Assembly: GCA_002479215.1 (NCBI GenBank)
Contig: DLME01000252.1
Coordinates: 1 to 18,719, forward strand
Direction: 5' to 3'
DNA from: Syntrophaceae bacterium UBA7544
GTDB taxonomy: Bacteria > Desulfobacterota > Syntrophia > Syntrophales > Smithellaceae
Length of the DNA stretch: 18,719 nt
Of this stretch, positions 15,109 through 18,719 are shown piece by piece; within the stretch, counting starts at the first letter, position 1; each line of letters starts with the position of its first letter. A program made the translations under genes and the position numbers. A model generated the notes under the pieces. The model did not search any database. It was given only the letters and a program-made list of their open reading frames with translations, and was not told the DNA's origin.

Positions 15109-15810
15109 ATGAACTGCAATAATCACATAATCAATAACGAATACGCAGCCAATCAAAAGAAATACTTAAAGAGCTTGTTACTTTTTCCGCTAATCACTTT
15201 TTTGATTCTACTTTTGTTCACCTCTTCTAATTATTGCGCAGCTTCGGAGATAAACCTAATTGAAAATAGCTACGGAGAAAATAAACCCATGGCCCCCAAG
15301 ATATTAGTTGCTTACGCTACTCGCGCCGGTTCTACCGCTGAAGTTGCCGATGCTATTGGAAAGGAACTCGCCGCAGGCGGGACCATGGTAGATGTTAAAC
15401 CTATAAAAAAAGTGCAAAGTATAGACGGTTACCAAAGCGTGGTTTTGGGTAGCGCTATTCGTGCCGGCAGTCTTTTGCCGGAGATGACGGATTTTGTCTA
15501 TGCCCATAAAGATGACCTTCGGAAAGTACCGGCCGCATATTTTATAGTTTGTTTTATTTTAAGAGAAAATACTGAAGAAAATCGTAAAACCGCCAATGCC
15601 TATCTTGATCCGTTACGAGCCGAAGTCACACCTGTGGACGTGGGGCTTTTTACCGGAAAAATGGATTATTCCAAGTTAAGCTTCTGGGAAACATTCATCA
15701 TTAAATATATAGTTAAAGCGCCGGAAGGAGATTTACGCGATTGGAACCAAATCAACACCTGGGCTATCAACCTGCTTCCTAAATTAATAAACAGTCAAAA
15801 AGAGAAATAA
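15109..15810 (+). CDS. Flavodoxin-domain protein (HemG-like) with N-terminal membrane/signal segment
   Basis: The C-terminal 173 residues (from base 15289, MAPKILVAYATRAGSTAEVA) form a flavodoxin fold domain. ATRAGSTAEV is the FMN-phosphate loop, followed by VVLGSAIRAGSLLPEM and FTGKMDYSKLSFWETFIIKY, resembling the flavodoxin-like protoporphyrinogen oxidase HemG family. Before it, in frame, lies a Lys-containing region plus a long hydrophobic stretch (about residues 21-38, LLLFPLITFLILLLF) that would anchor or export the protein. This is unusual because flavodoxins are cytosolic. The start is uncertain: ATG 15100 overlaps the promoter, ATG 15109 would be nearly leaderless, and ATG 15289 has GGAG 11 bases upstream and would give a normal soluble flavodoxin. 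HemG activity is not proven. It is convergent with mutS, 13 bases apart. Confidence 0.78.
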   Translation: MNCNNHIINNEYAANQKKYLKSLLLFPLITFLILLLFTSSNYCAASEINLIENSYGENKPMAPKILVAYATRAGSTAEVADAIGKELAAGGTMVDVKPIKKVQSIDGYQSVVLGSAIRAGSLLPEMTDFVYAHKDDLRKVPAAYFIVCFILRENTEENRKTANAYLDPLRAEVTPVDVGLFTGKMDYSKLSFWETFIIKYIVKAPEGDLRDWNQINTWAINLLPKLINSQKEK

Positions 15811-15823
15811 AAGAATGGGCATA

Positions 15824-18454
15824 TTAATCTGATATCTTGCCTTTCAACTCACTTAATTTATTAAGTGCCTCCAGCGGCGACATTGAGGAAATATCGATAT
15901 TTTTAAGTTCGGCAACGATTTCATCTTCTTTTTCCACAAATAGATTCAATTGAGGATTTGTATTTTTCCCGTTGCCGGTACCGCGGGCAATACGGGGCAT
16001 TCCGATTTCATCAAACTCTCCCTTTTCCAGATTATGCAATATTTCTTTGGCGCGCTTGATTACTTCCTGTGGCACACCGGCAATACGCGCCACTTCAATT
16101 CCGTAACTACGGCTGGTGCCGCCCTCCATAATCTTGCGCAGAAAAATTATCTTTTCTCCCCATTCTTTTACCGCAATATTATAGTTTTTGACGCCGTTTT
16201 TTGTCGCCGCTAAATCCGTCAACTGATGGTAATGAGTGGCAAACAACGCGCGTACACCCTTTCCCTGTAAATCGTGAATGTATTCCGCAACCGCCCAGGC
16301 GATACTCAAGCCGTCAAAAGTAGAAGTCCCACGGCCCACTTCATCGATAATAACCAGACTGCGGGAAGTCGCATTTTTTAATATTTCCGCTGTTTCCGTC
16401 ATCTCGACCATAAAGGTGCTCTGGCCCATAACCAAACTATCGGACGCGCCGATACGGGTGAATATTTTATCGACAATTCCAATTCTGGCCTTAGTCGCGG
16501 GGACAAAACTCCCCATTTGCGCTAAAAGAACGATCAAAGCCACCTGCCGGATATAAGTGGATTTACCCGCCATATTCGGACCAGTAATAATGAGCAAATG
16601 ATTGTTTTGCAAATCAAGAAAACAATCGTTCGGCACAAAACCTTCTTTCTTCAGCGCCGCCTCGACCACAGGATGGCGTCCGTCTTTGATCGCAATAATA
16701 TCTTCAGCATCAATTTCTGGGCAGACATAATGATACTTTTCGGCAACTTCAGCCAGAGAGGTAAGAGCGTCAAGTTCGGCAACGAGAAACGAACTTTTTT
16801 GAATACCGGAGATATATGGGGCAAGATTGTCACGCAGAGAGATAAATAATTCCCCTTCCCTTTCTTTGATTTTTTCTTCCGCGTTTAAAACGGTTTGCTC
16901 GAATTCTTTCAACTCTTGATTGATGTATCGCTCCGCGTTAACCAATGTTTGCTTTCTTACGTAGGAATCCGGAACCATCGCCGCATTAGCTTTGGTCACT
17001 TCGATGTAGTAACCAAAAACATTATTGAAACCGACTTTCAAGGAATTAATCCCCGTTTTTTGCCGCTCTTTGTTTTCTAACGCCGCAATCCACTTCTTTC
17101 CATCACGACTGATCGAGCGTAGTTTATCCAGTTCTCCATCATAACCGGCGGCGATAAAACCGCCATCTTGCGTTCTTGGCGGCGGATCGTCCACAATGGA
17201 CAGGGAAATCAAATCAACGACGGCGGGCATTTCTGTAAGCTGAGCACGAATCGCGGCAATTACAGAAGCGGTGAAATCCAGCAACATCGTTTTAAGTTCA
17301 GGGATAACCGAAAGAGAAACTTTCAGCGCAACTAAATCGCGGGGGTTGGCCACGCGCAGAGCCACCCGGCCGGAGAGCCTTTCCAAATCGTAAATGCCGG
17401 ATAAAGTTTTGCGTAAATTCGACCGTAAAATATGGCTTTCTTTAATTTCAGCGACACCCGCCAGCCTCGCCCCGATTTTTTCCGCATTCACCAAGGGGTA
17501 ATTCAGCCACCATCTTAAACGCCGCGTGCCCATGGGAGTCAGGGTTTCATTGATCAGGGAAAAAAGAGAACCGGCCTTGGAATTATCTTGAATTGTCGCA
17601 AATATCTCCAAATTCCGGCGGGCCGCCTCATCAAGGATGAGATAATTTTCCGGATTGTACCATTTAATTTCGCTTATGTGCTCGGGACGAATTTTTTGCG
17701 TCTGGTTAACATAGCACAAAATAGCGCCGGCGGCTGACATCGCCGCCGCATGCTCATTAATCTTTATTTTAGCCAAAACTTCGTCGGTGAAATTCTGATT
17801 CAAAATAGCGGAAGTTTTCCCGGTTAGAAAATAATCTTCATCAAAGTAATTGATCAGGCCTGCGGGCATTTGCGACTCCAGCATCTTAATCAATATCTTA
17901 TCGGGAAAAGACCGTGCTAAAATTAATTCTTTAAATTCCAACCCGGAAATGGCCAAGAGGAAGGAATCGCGGTCGGGGAATTCGCTTACTTGAAACTCAC
18001 CCGTGGAAATATCCAAAAAAGCAAGCCCCAGTAAATCTTTCCCGGCACAAAGACAAGCCAAATAATTGTTTTCGCCCGCGGCAAGATTCTCTTCCTCCAA
18101 AATAAGTCCGGGAGTAATGACCCGTATAACTTCTCTTTTGACAATTCCTTTCGCTTTCTTGGGATCTTCGACTTGTTCGCATATCGCCACTTTAAAGCCT
18201 TTTTCCACAAGCTTGGCGATGTACGCGGAAGCCGCGTGATAAGGAAAACCGCAAAGCGGCACGCTGTCTTCTTTTCCTTTATTGCGGGAGGTCAGTGTGA
18301 TTTCTAAAAGAGGTGCAGCAGTTACCGCGTCTTCAAAAAACATTTCATAAAAATCACCCATGCGATAAAGCAAGATGCAGTCGGGATATTTTTCTTTGAT
18401 TTCCACATACTGCTTCATCGCCGGTGTTAAGTTAAGCGTAGCGGCTAGCGCCAT
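15824..18454 (-). CDS. mutS: DNA mismatch repair protein MutS
   Basis: MutS recognises mismatches and small loops and recruits MutL. The 876-residue length is typical. The N-terminal mismatch-binding domain has [11 protein letters not shown] with the intercalating Phe35 and Glu37. The connector, lever and clamp domains follow (about 130-600). The ATPase domain has Walker A GPNMAGKS (625-632), the Walker B core [14 protein letters not shown] with D704-E705, and FATHYHQL. The extreme C-terminus has the short conserved [15 protein letters not shown] segment. The ATG has an AAGGGGA ribosome-binding site about ten bases upstream and lies ten bases inside the end of the holin-family gene, so the two are probably co-translated. 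The frame is intact. Confidence 0.98.
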   Translation of the reverse strand: MALAATLNLTPAMKQYVEIKEKYPDCILLYRMGDFYEMFFEDAVTAAPLLEITLTSRNKGKEDSVPLCGFPYHAASAYIAKLVEKGFKVAICEQVEDPKKAKGIVKREVIRVITPGLILEEENLAAGENNYLACLCAGKDLLGLAFLDISTGEFQVSEFPDRDSFLLAISGLEFKELILARSFPDKILIKMLESQMPAGLINYFDEDYFLTGKTSAILNQNFTDEVLAKIKINEHAAAMSAAGAILCYVNQTQKIRPEHISEIKWYNPENYLILDEAARRNLEIFATIQDNSKAGSLFSLINETLTPMGTRRLRWWLNYPLVNAEKIGARLAGVAEIKESHILRSNLRKTLSGIYDLERLSGRVALRVANPRDLVALKVSLSVIPELKTMLLDFTASVIAAIRAQLTEMPAVVDLISLSIVDDPPPRTQDGGFIAAGYDGELDKLRSISRDGKKWIAALENKERQKTGINSLKVGFNNVFGYYIEVTKANAAMVPDSYVRKQTLVNAERYINQELKEFEQTVLNAEEKIKEREGELFISLRDNLAPYISGIQKSSFLVAELDALTSLAEVAEKYHYVCPEIDAEDIIAIKDGRHPVVEAALKKEGFVPNDCFLDLQNNHLLIITGPNMAGKSTYIRQVALIVLLAQMGSFVPATKARIGIVDKIFTRIGASDSLVMGQSTFMVEMTETAEILKNATSRSLVIIDEVGRGTSTFDGLSIAWAVAEYIHDLQGKGVRALFATHYHQLTDLAATKNGVKNYNIAVKEWGEKIIFLRKIMEGGTSRSYGIEVARIAGVPQEVIKRAKEILHNLEKGEFDEIGMPRIARGTGNGKNTNPQLNLFVEKEDEIVAELKNIDISSMSPLEALNKLSELKGKISD

Positions 18455-18719
18455 TTGCCGTCGTCCCCTTTTTCCATGTCAATAACATCCTGCCGTTTTG
18501 GTCTACCGGTATTGTTACTGACAATAAAAAAATTGGCGAGCCAACTGACAATGCTGATCATAAGAGCGCCCAAAAACGCGGCCAGAAAGCCGTCAACTTC
18601 AAATCCCGGTATTATATAAGCGACCAACTCTAGTAAAAATGCGTTGATAAAAAAAGAAAATACACCAAGAGTTATTATGCTTAAAGGCAGGGTAAGGATT
18701 ATTAAAACCGGCCTTATAA
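18445..18719 (-). CDS. Phage holin family / YvlD-like membrane protein (N-terminus outside window)
   Basis: The frame is open to the window edge, giving about 90 C-terminal residues. It reads as alternating hydrophobic segments: [40 protein letters not shown] and [20 protein letters not shown], then a short charged tail. The pattern (RP...LTLPL..LTLG, INA, PGF.VDGF..A..GAL..S..SW) matches the small four-helix membrane family annotated as phage holin superfamily IV or YvlD. Despite the name these are chromosomal membrane proteins of unknown function. The upstream start lies beyond base 18719; the GTG at 18627 falls in the middle of the family pattern and is not the start. The gene overlaps mutS by ten bases. 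Confidence 0.85.
   Translation of the reverse strand, partial: IRPVLIILTLPLSIITLGVFSFFINAFLLELVAYIIPGFEVDGFLAAFLGALMISIVSWLANFFIVSNNTGRPKRQDVIDMEKGDDGKWR

Noticed and set aside
18445..18627. A complete 60-residue protein starting at GTG 18627
   Set aside because: The frame continues upstream to the window edge with further holin-family sequence, so this is the C-terminal part of a longer truncated gene.

Overview
The window reads as chromosomal backbone of a Gram-negative bacterium, most likely a member of the Desulfobacterota (former Deltaproteobacteria), perhaps of the Syntrophus/Smithella type. This is inferred from the gene content and order (ftsK-rimO-polyprenyl synthase; sigma-54-dependent two-component regulation; a ZraP/Spy-type periplasmic protein; a gluconeogenic fbp-aldolase pair). 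No rRNA or marker comparison was possible. About 15 protein genes are present and coding density is high. No stretch over 300 bases lacks a gene. I saw no tRNA, rRNA, CRISPR array or insertion sequence.

Layout. 1-3649 (+): the C-terminal part of the FtsK DNA translocase, rimO (start overlapping the ftsK stop) and a long-chain polyprenyl diphosphate synthase with its own promoter. 3775-6369 (-): a DUF2971 protein lying downstream of a bifunctional NAD(P)HX epimerase/dehydratase (nnr). The epimerase half of nnr carries an in-frame extra segment of about 33 codons made of an imperfect palindrome. 6479-7324 (+): a nitroreductase-family protein behind a clear sigma-70 promoter. 7333-10743 (-): a tight operon of fructose-1,6-bisphosphatase, a class II aldolase and a zinc alcohol dehydrogenase. 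An AT-rich leader with several inverted repeats lies upstream of it.

11019-15022: a complete ZraPSR-like envelope stress module. A membrane histidine kinase and a sigma-54 activator are encoded on the - strand. Divergent from them is a small hydrophobic ORF followed by a Spy/ZraP-like periplasmic protein on the + strand. The divergent spacer holds a good -24/-12 promoter (GG-N10-GC) facing the zraP side. It also holds two copies of a TGGATA-N5-TAYCCA palindrome three helical turns apart, about 120-150 bases upstream of the predicted start. One copy overlaps the -10 of a predicted sigma-70 promoter for the kinase gene. The picture is of a regulator that activates zraP and restrains its own operon. 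A strong terminator closes the zraP unit.

15109-18719: a flavodoxin-domain protein with an N-terminal membrane/signal segment (+), then convergent mutS (-), whose start overlaps the end of a phage-holin-family (YvlD-like) membrane protein cut by the window edge.

The points most worth a second look are the palindromic insertion in nnr, the deduced regulatory architecture of the ZraPSR-like locus, the repeated ribosome-binding-site/signal-peptide start of two adjacent genes there, and the lone DUF2971 gene between housekeeping genes.
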